A stretch of DNA of 64,000 nucleotides from CATOSP01 sp965197545 (GCA_965197545.1 CBDANJ010000006.1:1-64000), one strand, 5' to 3'. Counted from the first letter of the stretch, positions 18,022-26,443 are shown. The notes: generated from the sequence alone by a model not told the origin. Made by a program: numbers and translations.

Positions 18022-19215
18022 ATGGCAAACGATAAGATAATCCTGGCCTATAGCGGCGGGCTGGATACATCGGTCGCCGTTCCATGGCTCAAGGAGAACT
18101 ACGGGGCCGACGTCATTACCCTGACCATAGACCTTGGCATGGTTGACCTGGAGGCGATCCGGCAGCGAGCCCTGCAGGTTGGAGCGTGCAAGGCCCTCAC
18201 CGTCGACGGACGGGAGGCCCTGGTCAACGACTTCCTCTATCCCGCACTGCGCGCCGGAGCAATGTACGAGTCCCAATACCCACTGGCCACTGCCCTGGGC
18301 AGACCCTTAATCGCCAAATATCTGGTCGAAGCGGCCCACGCCGAGGACGCCTACGCCGTGGCCCACGGCTGTACCGGCAAGGGCAACGACCAGGTGCGCA
18401 TTGAGGTTAGCGTCGCCGCCCTCGACCCCGACCTGAAGGTTATCGGCCCCATACGCGACTGGGGCATGAACCGGGAACAGGAGATCGAGTACGCCAAGGA
18501 ACGGAATCTGCCTATCAGTCCAGGAAACAGCCGCTTTTCCACCGATGAGAACCTATGGGGCCGCAGCGTGGAGGCCGGAGAACTGGAAGACCCCTGGATG
18601 GAACCCCCGGAGGAGGCTTATTCGTGGACCAGTCCCGTTTCGTCTGCGCCGGATGACCCGGTATATCTGGAAATCCACTTCGATCAGGGTGTCCCGACCG
18701 CCATCGACGGGGAACACATGGGCGGTGTCGACCTGGTGCGTCACCTCAACGACATTGCCGGACATCACGGTCTGGGGCGCATTGACCACGTGGAAAACCG
18801 TTTGGTCGGCATCAAGTCCCGGGAGATCTACGAAGCTCCTGCGGCAACCGTGCTGCATGCGGCGCATAACGCACTGGAAGCGATGACCCTGAGTAAGGAG
18901 CAGTCCAGAAGCAAGGCGCGCCTCGCCCAGGAATACGCCGACATGGTCTACAACGGCCTGTGGTTTACCGCCCACCGGCTCGACCTGGACGCATACTTCA
19001 GCAGCACCCAGCGTCATGTCACGGGAGACATCCGGGTCAGGCTTCACAAGGGCGTTTGCACCGTCGTAGGCCGGACCGCGCCCGGTAGCCTCTACCAGTA
19101 CGAATTGGCCACCTACGACCGGGGAGACAAGTTCGACCAGGTTGCGTCCAACGGTTTTATTTCCATATACGGGCTGCCCGTGCGCACCCAGAGTCAGGTC
19201 CAACCAGAGTCTTGA
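18022..19215 (+). CDS. argG: Argininosuccinate synthase
   Basis: Condenses citrulline and aspartate with ATP to argininosuccinate. The 397-aa length is normal. The N-type ATP pyrophosphatase loop AYSGGLDTS is at residues 9-17, followed by HGCTGKGNDQVR, FSTDENLWGRS and YEAPAATVLHAAH, all family signatures. It stands 55 bp after the PaREP1 gene; argH is not found downstream. Its first 30 bases are duplicated at 17330. Confidence 0.97.
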   Translation: MANDKIILAYSGGLDTSVAVPWLKENYGADVITLTIDLGMVDLEAIRQRALQVGACKALTVDGREALVNDFLYPALRAGAMYESQYPLATALGRPLIAKYLVEAAHAEDAYAVAHGCTGKGNDQVRIEVSVAALDPDLKVIGPIRDWGMNREQEIEYAKERNLPISPGNSRFSTDENLWGRSVEAGELEDPWMEPPEEAYSWTSPVSSAPDDPVYLEIHFDQGVPTAIDGEHMGGVDLVRHLNDIAGHHGLGRIDHVENRLVGIKSREIYEAPAATVLHAAHNALEAMTLSKEQSRSKARLAQEYADMVYNGLWFTAHRLDLDAYFSSTQRHVTGDIRVRLHKGVCTVVGRTAPGSLYQYELATYDRGDKFDQVASNGFISIYGLPVRTQSQVQPES

Positions 19216-19299
19216 GACACCGGCTAAAGGACTTCTCAGTTGCACCTGGGCAAGATTACCCCTCCAAGCGCTCAACCACCTCAACCATAAGGGGGCATA

Positions 19300-20466
19300 G
19301 TGACAGTAGCCGCGAGAATGAACGACCTGGGCACCGAAACCGCCTTCGAGGTGCTGGCCAAGGCCAGGGAGTTGGAGGCCCAAGGCCGGGAGATCATCCA
19401 CCTGGAAATTGGAGAACCGGACTTCGACACTCCCCAACACATCGTGGAGGCTAGTGTTGAGGCCCTGCGTCAGGGCTACACGCATTACGGCCCGACTCCT
19501 GGCCTACCGGAGCTTCGAGAGGCCATCGCCAGGAATAGCAGGGAAGTCCGGGGCGTTGACACCGCGCCGTCGCAGGTCATAGTGACTCCCGGAGCCAAAC
19601 CCATCATGTTTTACGTGATGCTGGCCTTGGGAGAACCCGGCGTCGAGATCATCTACCCCAATCCAGGCTTTCCGATCTACGAGTCGATGGTAAAGTTCTC
19701 CGGCGCAACCGCCGTGCCAATGCAGCTAATCGAGGAGCGAGGTTACCATCCGGACCTGGAAGACCTTGCCGGCAAGATAACCGACAATACCCGGCTCATC
19801 ATCATAAATTCGCCCAACAACCCCTGCGGTTCGGTATTCACCCGCGAAGAACTGGAGCGGATCGCTGACTTGGTGAAGGAACGTCCCAATCTCTACGTGT
19901 TGGCGGACGAGATTTACAAGGACATTCTATACACGGGAGAACACCATACAATTTCCGCCTTTCCCGGAATGGCGGAGCGGACGATAATTCTCGACGGGTT
20001 CTCCAAGAGCTACGCAATGACTGGGTGGAGGCTGGGCTACGGGATCATGCCCGAGGAATTGGTGCCCCACGTAGTGCGATTGGCGGTCAACAGCGTGTCG
20101 TGCGCGGCTTCCTTCACGCAGAGGGCGGCCATCGCGGCGTTGGACGGACCTCAAGATGAGGTGCAGGCGATGGCGGCGGAGTTTGGACAGCGCCGGCGGC
20201 TGATTACCGACGGACTACGGAGCATACCCGGGATCAACTGCCCGGAACCGGAGGGGGCATTTTACGCCTTCCCAAGCATCAAGGAAACGGGGCTGACCAG
20301 CGCCGAGTTCGAGGCCCGCGCCATGGCAGATGCCGGAGTGGCGTTGCTATCCGGAGCGGCCTTCGGCGAATACGGCGAGGGCTACGTCAGACTCTCCTAC
20401 GCCAACTCCCAGGAGAACATCCAAAAAGCCGTTGCACAACTGGACCGTTTTGTGCGAAGCCTTTAG
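19300..20466 (+). CDS. Class I/II PLP-dependent aminotransferase (aspartate/aromatic type)
   Basis: 388-aa fold type I aminotransferase close to the AspB/alanine-glutamate groups. Signatures: NSPNNPCGSVFTREEL, LADEIYKDILY and the Schiff-base lysine in DGFSKSYAMTGWRLGYG (Lys236). It begins with GTG at 19300 after AAGGGGG. The gap of 84 bp from argG suggests it may belong to the same transcript. Donor and acceptor cannot be fixed from sequence; aspartate supply for argG would be a fitting role but is only inference. Confidence 0.9.
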   Translation: MTVAARMNDLGTETAFEVLAKARELEAQGREIIHLEIGEPDFDTPQHIVEASVEALRQGYTHYGPTPGLPELREAIARNSREVRGVDTAPSQVIVTPGAKPIMFYVMLALGEPGVEIIYPNPGFPIYESMVKFSGATAVPMQLIEERGYHPDLEDLAGKITDNTRLIIINSPNNPCGSVFTREELERIADLVKERPNLYVLADEIYKDILYTGEHHTISAFPGMAERTIILDGFSKSYAMTGWRLGYGIMPEELVPHVVRLAVNSVSCAASFTQRAAIAALDGPQDEVQAMAAEFGQRRRLITDGLRSIPGINCPEPEGAFYAFPSIKETGLTSAEFEARAMADAGVALLSGAAFGEYGEGYVRLSYANSQENIQKAVAQLDRFVRSL

Positions 20467-20502
20467 CCGTCCCCGACTATCAAATGTCAGGTGTAAGTTA
20501 TC

Positions 20503-21036
20503 GTGGGAACATTTACCACCCGGCTCGAGGTCGGGAACCTCCTAGGGAATCGCTTCGAAGTCGTAGACCCGATCGTTGACACCGGGGCCATCTATACTTT
20601 CGTCCCTCGAGATATTTTGGTGCGATTGGACGTGGAACAAAGGGAGATTCGTCAATTTGCACTCGCCGACGAGAGAATCGTCGAGTACGGACTGGGATAC
20701 GCCACGCTCAGATTCGAGGAACGGGAGGTTATCGCGCCTCTTGTCTTCGCGCCCGAAGGTACGATGCCTCTACTCGGAGTTACAACCCTGGAAATAGCCG
20801 GTCTTGGCGTAGACCCGGTGAACGAACGTCTGATCCCAGTTATGGGACTGCTCAAACCGGCAAGAGATGTGCCCATGCAACTTCCCTCGATCTCTAGGAA
20901 GTACATCATAATCGCGCGGTCCGGCTCAAGCCACCTGGATACGAGTGTATCGACGTCGGCCTTTTCGCGAGGCCCGCATTTGAATGGCCCGGCTAACCAT
21001 GAAATGAAAGGTAGAGGATATGGACCTGGGACTTAG
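20503..21036 (+). CDS. Retroviral-type (clan AA) aspartic protease-like protein
   Basis: 177-aa protein with a single-domain, pepsin-half fold: DTGA at residues 26-29 carries the catalytic Asp, and TMPLLGVTTLEIAGL is the conserved C-terminal hydrophobic-Gly motif. Such proteins act as dimers; physiological substrates in bacteria are mostly unknown. The start is GTG 20503. The last 45 residues lie beyond the fold, are rich in Ser/Gly/Pro and run 17 bases into the next gene, so they may be tolerated read-through sequence rather than a domain. Confidence 0.75.
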   Translation: MGTFTTRLEVGNLLGNRFEVVDPIVDTGAIYTFVPRDILVRLDVEQREIRQFALADERIVEYGLGYATLRFEEREVIAPLVFAPEGTMPLLGVTTLEIAGLGVDPVNERLIPVMGLLKPARDVPMQLPSISRKYIIIARSGSSHLDTSVSTSAFSRGPHLNGPANHEMKGRGYGPGT

Positions 21037-22162
21037 CGAAGTCCAGCAAATGCTCAAGAGCAGCGCCCAGGAGTTTTTGGCCCAAGAATGTCCACTGAGC
21101 TTGGTGCGCGAGCTTGAGGAAGACCCCCAAGGCTACAGCGATGATCTTTGGCGTCAGATCGTGGAGTTGGGCTGGACGGGGGTAGTCTTCCCAGAACAAT
21201 TCGGCGGCACGGGCGGGGACTTCATGGACCTCTCCGTCCTGCTGGAAGAGACGGGGCGGGCGCTCCTTCCCGGCCCCTTGTTTTCAACCGTTGTGCTGGG
21301 CGGTCTGCCAGTCCTCGACGCTGGAACAGAAGAACAAAAGAAGGAACTGATAAACAGGGTGTGCGGCGGGCAACTGCTCATGACGATGGCCCTGACCGAG
21401 CCTTCGGCCACGTACGAGCCCTGGGGAATCGAGACTGCCGCCGCGCCGGAGGGTGATGGGTTTGTGCTGAATGGGACGAAGTTATTCGTTCCTGACGCCC
21501 AGGCCGCGGACCTGATGGTGGTTGTGGCGCGCACTTCAACCGGGGAAGACCCTTCGCGGGGGATCACTCTGTTTCTTGTGCCTACGGATTCCAGTGGGGT
21601 CAGTATTCAGTCGTTGAACACCATCGCCGCGGACCACCAGTGCGAGGTGAGGCTGGAAGGTGTGAGCGTAGGTCCTGACGCCGTTCTAGGTCAGGTGGAC
21701 GGAGGTTGGGCGGTGGTGGAGCGGACGTTGCAGCGGGCCATAGCCGGAAAGTGCATGGAGATGCTGGGCGGCTCTGAAGCTGTGCTGGACATGACCGTCG
21801 AATACGTCAAACAACGGACTCAATTCGGCCGGCCGGTTGGCAGTTTCCAGGCGGTCCAACACGCATGCTCCGAAATGGCCACGGACGTAGAAGGCAGCCG
21901 GACTGTAGCCTATCAAGCGGCCTGGAAGATATCGGAGGGGGTGGACGCGCAGCGAGAGGTCTCGGTGGCCAAGGCGTGGGTAAGCGAGGCTTACGACAGG
22001 GTGTGCGCCCGGTCCCACCAGTGTCATGGGGCTATCGGTTTCACCAAGGAACACGACTTGCAACTCTACACCCGCCGGGCCAAAGTTCAGCAACTTAGCT
22101 ACGGTGATTCCAACTTTCACAAGGACCTTGCCCTTGGGCGTCTGGAGGCATTTGCCAAATGA
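21020..22162 (+). CDS. Acyl-CoA dehydrogenase family protein
   Basis: 380-aa flavoenzyme that oxidises acyl-CoA thioesters. It has the N-terminal helical domain, the middle beta domain around LLMTMALTEPSATYEPWGIE (FAD and substrate contacts) and the C-terminal helical domain with QRAIAGKCMEMLGGSEAVLD and QTQFGRPVGSFQ-like RTQFGRPVGSFQAVQH. The start has AGGTAGAGG just upstream. It overlaps the HIT gene by four bases. The exact substrate is unknown; this paralogue resembles those in steroid or alkane degradation sets more than short-chain enzymes, but that is a weak impression. Confidence 0.9.
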   Translation: MDLGLSEVQQMLKSSAQEFLAQECPLSLVRELEEDPQGYSDDLWRQIVELGWTGVVFPEQFGGTGGDFMDLSVLLEETGRALLPGPLFSTVVLGGLPVLDAGTEEQKKELINRVCGGQLLMTMALTEPSATYEPWGIETAAAPEGDGFVLNGTKLFVPDAQAADLMVVVARTSTGEDPSRGITLFLVPTDSSGVSIQSLNTIAADHQCEVRLEGVSVGPDAVLGQVDGGWAVVERTLQRAIAGKCMEMLGGSEAVLDMTVEYVKQRTQFGRPVGSFQAVQHACSEMATDVEGSRTVAYQAAWKISEGVDAQREVSVAKAWVSEAYDRVCARSHQCHGAIGFTKEHDLQLYTRRAKVQQLSYGDSNFHKDLALGRLEAFAK

Positions 22163-22506
22163 GCACTGGCGGTTGCGTGTTCTGCGCCATGGCCCGGGAC
22201 TCGGCCCACGAGTCCCCCATCTACCGCGACGACCAGGTTTACGTGGTCCGCGACATCAATCCAACGGCCCAGGTCCACTTGCTGATTATCCCCAACATGC
22301 ACCTTCCCTCCCTGGCCTACATCGGTCCCGGTCAGATTCCGGTCATGGGACACCTGTTCGTGGTGGCCGAGGAGATGGCCCGGAGAGAAGGCGTCACGTT
22401 GAGCGGGTACCGGCTGGCACTAAACCAGGGTCCCGACTCCGGTCAGGGAATTGAACATCTGCACATGCACCTGCTGGGCGGCCGGCCACTGGGAGCCCTG
22501 GGATAA
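22159..22506 (+). CDS. HIT family nucleotide hydrolase/transferase
   Basis: 115-aa Hint-type protein. The histidine triad is in GIEHLHMHLLGG, and the N-terminal CVFCAMARD carries the CxxC zinc pair typical of these enzymes. Members hydrolyse AMP-lysine, AMP-NH2 or similar adducts. It is translationally coupled to the acyl-CoA dehydrogenase (ATGA overlap) and lies just before an HD hydrolase probably acting on dinucleotides. Confidence 0.93.
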   Translation: MSTGGCVFCAMARDSAHESPIYRDDQVYVVRDINPTAQVHLLIIPNMHLPSLAYIGPGQIPVMGHLFVVAEEMARREGVTLSGYRLALNQGPDSGQGIEHLHMHLLGGRPLGALG

Positions 22507-22511
22507 CCGCC

Positions 22512-23159
22512 ATGTCGACTCAACCGAAACTTTCCCGCGGCAAGGGGATGGACCAGGAGACGCGCCACATCCAACGGCGCGTAGACCGGCTGCCTGATGG
22601 GCTACAAGCCCACATCTACAGGGTAGTCGAAATCGCCAGGGAGCTTGCCCATTGCCACGGTCTCGACGAAGAACGCGCCGCCGTTGGAATGTTGGCCCAT
22701 GACGTAGCCAGGGCAATGCCGGGGAAGGAGCTGTTGCGCCTTGCGCCCGAGTTGGGCGTTCCTATCGGACTTGTCGATAAGCAGGTCCCCGTCATGTTGC
22801 ACGGACCGGTTGGCTCGGAGCTGTTGCGGCAGAGCGACGGAGTGGACGATGGCTCCCTTCTCCAGGCCGTATACTGGCACACCACCAGCCACCCAACCCA
22901 GGACACGCTGGGGAAGGTCGTGTTTCTGGCAGACAAGCTCGACCCCAACAAGCAACACCGTTACCCCTTCATCCCACAACTTCTGGAAATGGCCAAGGAA
23001 GACCTGGACAGGGCAATCCTGGAGTTCCTGACGCGGGAGATCAGGTCACCAAGGCTCGACCGGGGCGAGTTCATCCATCCAGTGATGGTGGAAACGCGAA
23101 ACTACCTTCTGACACAGGTCCAGGAAGAGCCTCTCAAAACCACAAGCGGGAGCGGATAG
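22512..23159 (+). CDS. HD-domain hydrolase, YqeK-like
   Basis: 215-aa metal-dependent phosphohydrolase. The HD site is in GMLAHDVARAMPG, with further metal ligands in YWHTTSH and FLADKLDPNK; this layout matches YqeK, a symmetrical Ap4A hydrolase. The pairing with a HIT protein fits clearance of adenylylated or dinucleotide by-products. The first ATG (22512) has no good ribosome-binding site and ATG 22548 has AAGGGG directly before it, so the start is open. A probable selenoprotein gene begins 10 bp after its stop. Confidence 0.85.
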   Translation: MSTQPKLSRGKGMDQETRHIQRRVDRLPDGLQAHIYRVVEIARELAHCHGLDEERAAVGMLAHDVARAMPGKELLRLAPELGVPIGLVDKQVPVMLHGPVGSELLRQSDGVDDGSLLQAVYWHTTSHPTQDTLGKVVFLADKLDPNKQHRYPFIPQLLEMAKEDLDRAILEFLTREIRSPRLDRGEFIHPVMVETRNYLLTQVQEEPLKTTSGSG

Positions 23160-23169
23160 AGGTGCTGGC

Positions 23170-23499
23170 ATGGAATTAGATCTGGGAGAAAAGGCGGTTG
23201 CCCACATCCAGAAGAAGGGTGGCAGGGCCGCTGTAGACCTACTCTGCTACTCTTCTTGATCCGGCTCGATTGTTGAAGTATCGGTCGATACTCACATAGG
23301 CCGGCGGGACACCAGCGAATACGTGCCGGTCCATCAGGACGGAGTGGAACTTCTGATCGCCACCGACCTCGCCAACCACACGTCTAACATGTACATAGAC
23401 TCCCGGCGGTTCCTGTTGTTCACCAATCTGCGGGCGAGGATCGAACTGGACAATGGCTTGATCCTGGGCAAGGCCATACGGCCACAACTCGAATCCTGA
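23170..23499 (+). CDS. Probable selenoprotein, CC/Se-motif (HesB-like) family, Sec at codon 30
   Basis: Reading ATG 23170 through an in-frame TGA at 23257-23259 gives a 109-aa protein that ends at TGA 23497-23499. Both sides of the internal TGA look like one family: EKAVAHIQKKGGRAAVDLL before it, and the DGVELLIATDL and YIDSRRFLLFTNLRA segments after it. I recall this pattern from the small HesB-like CC/Se-motif (seleno)proteins, where the position holds Cys or Sec. Here the site reads C-Y-S-S-U-S-G. A hairpin with a GGTC loop follows the TGA. AGAGG precedes the start. If not recoded, it is a pseudogene with one stop. Function of the family is unknown; a redox role is likely. Confidence 0.75.
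23261..23304 (+). promoter_or_regulatory. Candidate bacterial SECIS element
   Basis: Downstream of TGA 23257, an upper stem GTATC/GATAC (23278-23282 and 23287-23291) closes a GGTC loop, and CCGGC (23261-23265) pairs with GCCGG (23300-23304) as a lower stem. The loop GGTC equals the core of the E. coli fdhF SECIS loop. The loop lies 24 bases after the TGA, inside the range accepted for bacterial SECIS elements. Confidence 0.6.
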
Positions 23500-23584
23500 A
23501 TCACGTCGTTTTCCTCTTCAACCCCTACCTAGCCCCCTGTTCTGAATTACTCGAAATTTCGTTCTAATTTCCGGCCAAAACCCG

Positions 23585-23640
23585 TTGACGGCCCTGAAAC
23601 ACATGTTCTATACTTGCTCTCAGCATTAGAACACATGTTT
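23585..23640 (+). promoter_or_regulatory. Promoter with two LexA-like (GAAC-N4-GTTC) boxes
   Basis: TTGACG (23585-23590) and TATACT (23609-23614) are 18 bp apart. AAACACATGTTC (23597-23608) lies between them and GAACACATGTTT (23629-23640) follows the expected start of transcription. Each differs by one base from the palindrome GAAC-ACAT-GTTC, the LexA site of Gram-positive bacteria that is also described for Chloroflexi. This placement would give tight repression released by DNA damage. Confidence 0.7.
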
Positions 23641-23652
23641 GGGAGTTTGGTC

Positions 23653-23979
23653 ATGGTTAGAGCAACGGCAACTGCGGCGATAGTCGATACGGTCCCGGAG
23701 TTTTACCATTATGAGGACACGGGTTGCGAGATATCCCCGTCTTGCCTCACCTGCCCGCTGCCTCAGTGCAGGTTCGATGACCCCATCTGGTTCCAACAGC
23801 AAAGGCGCCTGGCGAAAGACTTCAGGGTGTGGAACACGATCCAGTCAGAGGGGCTAACGGCGGAAGAAGCGGCGGAGCGTTTCTCAGTGACTGTGCGGAC
23901 CATCTTCCGGATCATGCGCCGCTGCCGGGAAGCGGAGTGCCAGATGGACCAGGACGCGGTGCGGGCCCTAGCGGCCTAA
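23653..23979 (+). CDS. HTH protein with four-cysteine motif, probably SOS-controlled
   Basis: 108-aa protein with an N-terminal cysteine cluster CEISPSCLTCPLPQC (Cys spacing 5-2-4, a possible zinc or Fe-S site) and a C-terminal helix-turn-helix (LTAEEAAERFSVTVRTIFRIMRR, similar to sigma-70 region 4 or AraC/LuxR-like HTH). The start at ATG 23653 has GGGAG at 23641-23645; an earlier in-frame codon would put the start inside the second operator. The upstream LexA-like boxes point to induction by DNA damage. I do not recognise a named family; a DNA-binding role is the safe reading. Confidence 0.75.
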   Translation: MVRATATAAIVDTVPEFYHYEDTGCEISPSCLTCPLPQCRFDDPIWFQQQRRLAKDFRVWNTIQSEGLTAEEAAERFSVTVRTIFRIMRRCREAECQMDQDAVRALAA

Positions 23980-24012
23980 GACAGCGGTCATAGGACGCTT
24001 AATCGAGAGAGC

Positions 24013-25188
24013 TTACCCGCGGGGAAGTCCCAGTCCCCGGGAGGCGATGATGTTCCGCTGGACCTCGGAGGTCCCGGCGGCGATGGTCCCGGAGAAGGCG
24101 CTCATCCAGTTTTCCTGGATCCTTCCCTTTAGCGGGGCCCATTTCTCATCCCGCCCAAGGAAACCGTACATGCCGAGGATGTCCATGCTGGTCTTGGTGA
24201 TCCGCTGCACGGTCTCGCTGCCGAAGACCTTGCTCATGGACGCCTCTTTGTTGGGCACCAGGCCTTGCCCCTGCATATAGGCCACGTTGTAGGCCATCAG
24301 CCGGGCAACTTCGCATTCGATGTACCGGTCAGCCAACGCATTCCGGACCCAGCCGGTCTCGGACAACGGCCTGCCGTTGCGGGTCGTCTCGGTGGCATAT
24401 TCCAGCGTCTCGTCCAACAGCCGGCGCCCGGTAGCCGAGTAGTCTATTCCGGAACGTTCAAAGTCCAGCAACGTCACGGCCACGTACCAACCCCGGTTCT
24501 CCTCTCCAACTATGTTCCTGACCGGCACTCTGACGTTGTCGAAAATCACCTGGTTGAATTCGTGGCGGTTGGCCATGTTGATGATGGGCCTCACCTGAAT
24601 TCCAGGACTCTTCATGTCCACAAGGACGAAGCTGATTCCCCTGTGCTTGGGAGCGTCCGGGTCCGTGCGGGCCAGCAGCATTATCCAGTCGGCGTGGTGG
24701 GCCATGCTGGTCCAAATCTTGCTGCCGTTGATCACCAGATCGTCGCCGTCTTTAATGGCGCGGGTGCTGAGGGAGGCGAGGTCGGACCCAGAGCCGGGCT
24801 CGCTGTAACCCTGGCACCATTGGATCTCTCCCCTGGCCACCGGCGGCAGATGGGCCTGTTTCTGTTCCTCCGAGCCGTGGATCATCAAAGTGGGGCCAAG
24901 CATCCGCACACCGAATATGTCCCTGCCCGGCGTCCGGTTGTAGGTCAGCTCCTCGCTGAATATGGCGGAGCGGACCTGAGAGGCCGCCTGTCCGCCGTAT
25001 TCCTCGGGCCAATGCATCGTCAGCCAGCCCCGGTCAGCCATCTTCTTCCGGATTTGCACCGTTAGGTCCCAGTCGTCTTCCTCCGGGTAGCGGCCGCCGC
25101 CTTCCCAATCGGCGGGAAGCTCCTGGCGAATGAACTGGCGGACATCCTGCCTGAAGGAATCGTCTTCGGGGCTAAACGTGAAATCCAC
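24013..25188 (-). CDS. Acyl-CoA dehydrogenase family protein
   Basis: 391-aa flavoenzyme of the long-chain / FadE-like group: FSPEDDSFRQDVRQFIR at the start, WCQGYSEPGSGSDLASL in the FAD-binding middle domain, GSKIWTSMAHHADW, and the C-terminal IAAGTSEVQRNIIASRGLGLPR. I choose GTG 25188 (VDFTFSPED) because AAGGAG lies seven bases upstream; a longer frame adds 16 residues without family similarity. It faces the HTH gene tail to tail and is not closely related to the dehydrogenase at 21020. Confidence 0.93.
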   Translation of the reverse strand: MDFTFSPEDDSFRQDVRQFIRQELPADWEGGGRYPEEDDWDLTVQIRKKMADRGWLTMHWPEEYGGQAASQVRSAIFSEELTYNRTPGRDIFGVRMLGPTLMIHGSEEQKQAHLPPVARGEIQWCQGYSEPGSGSDLASLSTRAIKDGDDLVINGSKIWTSMAHHADWIMLLARTDPDAPKHRGISFVLVDMKSPGIQVRPIINMANRHEFNQVIFDNVRVPVRNIVGEENRGWYVAVTLLDFERSGIDYSATGRRLLDETLEYATETTRNGRPLSETGWVRNALADRYIECEVARLMAYNVAYMQGQGLVPNKEASMSKVFGSETVQRITKTSMDILGMYGFLGRDEKWAPLKGRIQENWMSAFSGTIAAGTSEVQRNIIASRGLGLPRG

Positions 25189-25282
25189 AGCGAATCTCCT
25201 TAATGGGCCTGGAACCGATAGGACTGGAAACGCCAACGGGGACCGCTAACAACATGTCCGCCGCCGCCCGAGGAAAGAAAGT

Positions 25283-25519
25283 CTAGCCGCCCACAGCCAC
25301 ACAGGTAACGGTCCGCACTACGCCGCCCACCGTGTGTATATTGCCGGTAACCACGTTACCCACCACCGACATATCTTCACCACTAATCACCGCGATGATG
25401 TCGTATGGGCCGGTGACCACGTCGACGGTCTCGATATTTTCCATGCCCCTGAGGGTATCTGCCACTTCCCTGGTCTGACCTACCGCGGTCTCCACCAACA
25501 GGTATGCTTTAGTCGCCAT
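25283..25519 (-). CDS. Stand-alone Lrp/AsnC ligand-binding (RAM) domain protein
   Basis: 78-aa protein made only of the alpha-beta RAM domain of Lrp/AsnC regulators (AYLLVETAVGQTREVADTL, GPYDIIAVISGEDMSVVGNVV). It lacks the N-terminal helix-turn-helix. Such proteins bind amino acids and form dimers and higher oligomers; they may modulate full-length regulators. It is divergent from rsmG. Confidence 0.9.
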   Translation of the reverse strand: MATKAYLLVETAVGQTREVADTLRGMENIETVDVVTGPYDIIAVISGEDMSVVGNVVTGNIHTVGGVVRTVTCVAVGG

Positions 25520-25705
25520 TACAAACCCTTCCCCCGTAGTCCGGCAATTGACTGCACCCGGGGCTTCCCCTTGGGAAATGCGCCGAATGCCATGCGGATT
25601 ACGTAAAATCTCGAGACTCGGCTAATTCTACGAGGGGCCTACTAGGCTGTCAATTGACCCAGCGAGCCCTCGTGACGAACATATTTATGACTATAATCTA
25701 GTCCA

Positions 25706-26443
25706 ATGGAGCGTCGAATGCGACTACTCACCGAGGGCTCGGAAGCGCTGGGTATAAGCCTGGACGATCGCCAGATCGACCAGTTTCAGACCTACTACGC
25801 CGAGCTGGCCGAGTGGAATCAGCGGATAAACCTCACATCCGTAGTCGACTACGAGGAGGTGCAGGTAAAGCACTTTCTGGATTCCTTGACCGTCTGCATT
25901 GCGACGGGCCGGCCCCTTCCTTCGGGCAGCCGGTTGATCGACGTCGGGGCCGGGGCGGGCTTGCCTGGGATTCCGCTCAAGATAGTCTTCCGAGCCCTCG
26001 TGACCGACCTTCGAGTGTCCCTACTGGAATCCACCGGGAAGAAGACGGAATTCCTCCGCTTTATCACCGATATATTGGCGCTTGAGGAGGTGGAAATACA
26101 CACGGGCAGGGCCGAGCAACTCGCGCACCAAACTGGGCTCAGGGAATCGTTCGATCTGGCCGTATCGCGAGGCGTGGCCAGACTGCCGACTCTGGCCGAA
26201 TACACCCTTCCGTTCTGCGGCATCGGCGGAAAATTAGTCGCGCTCAAGCACGGGGGAATCGAGGGCGAAATTGAGTCCGCGTCGCATGCTCTCACAATTC
26301 TGGGAGGCCGATTCAAAAGTATCCACCCTGTGGACTTACCAGGGTTGGAAGATAACCGGGTGGCGCTGGAGATCGAAAAGATAGGCCCCACGCCCGAACA
26401 GTACCCCCGGCGCGCCGGAATTCCCGCCAAGAGGCCGCTGTAA
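25706..26443 (+). CDS. rsmG: 16S rRNA (guanine-527-N7)-methyltransferase
   Basis: 245-aa Rossmann-fold methyltransferase (GidB). LAEWNQRINLTSV, VKHFLDSL, the AdoMet loop LIDVGAGAGLPGIPLKI, LLESTGKKTEFL and AVSRGVARLPTLAEY are diagnostic. It modifies G527 of 16S rRNA in the 30S decoding region. It is followed by the 5S rRNA gene rather than the more usual chromosome-partition genes. Confidence 0.96.
   Translation: MERRMRLLTEGSEALGISLDDRQIDQFQTYYAELAEWNQRINLTSVVDYEEVQVKHFLDSLTVCIATGRPLPSGSRLIDVGAGAGLPGIPLKIVFRALVTDLRVSLLESTGKKTEFLRFITDILALEEVEIHTGRAEQLAHQTGLRESFDLAVSRGVARLPTLAEYTLPFCGIGGKLVALKHGGIEGEIESASHALTILGGRFKSIHPVDLPGLEDNRVALEIEKIGPTPEQYPRRAGIPAKRPL

Noticed and set aside
23259..23499. 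The TGA at 23257 as an ordinary stop with a separate downstream gene
   Set aside because: No start codon with ribosome-binding site opens the downstream part, and the upstream piece of 29 residues has no meaning alone.
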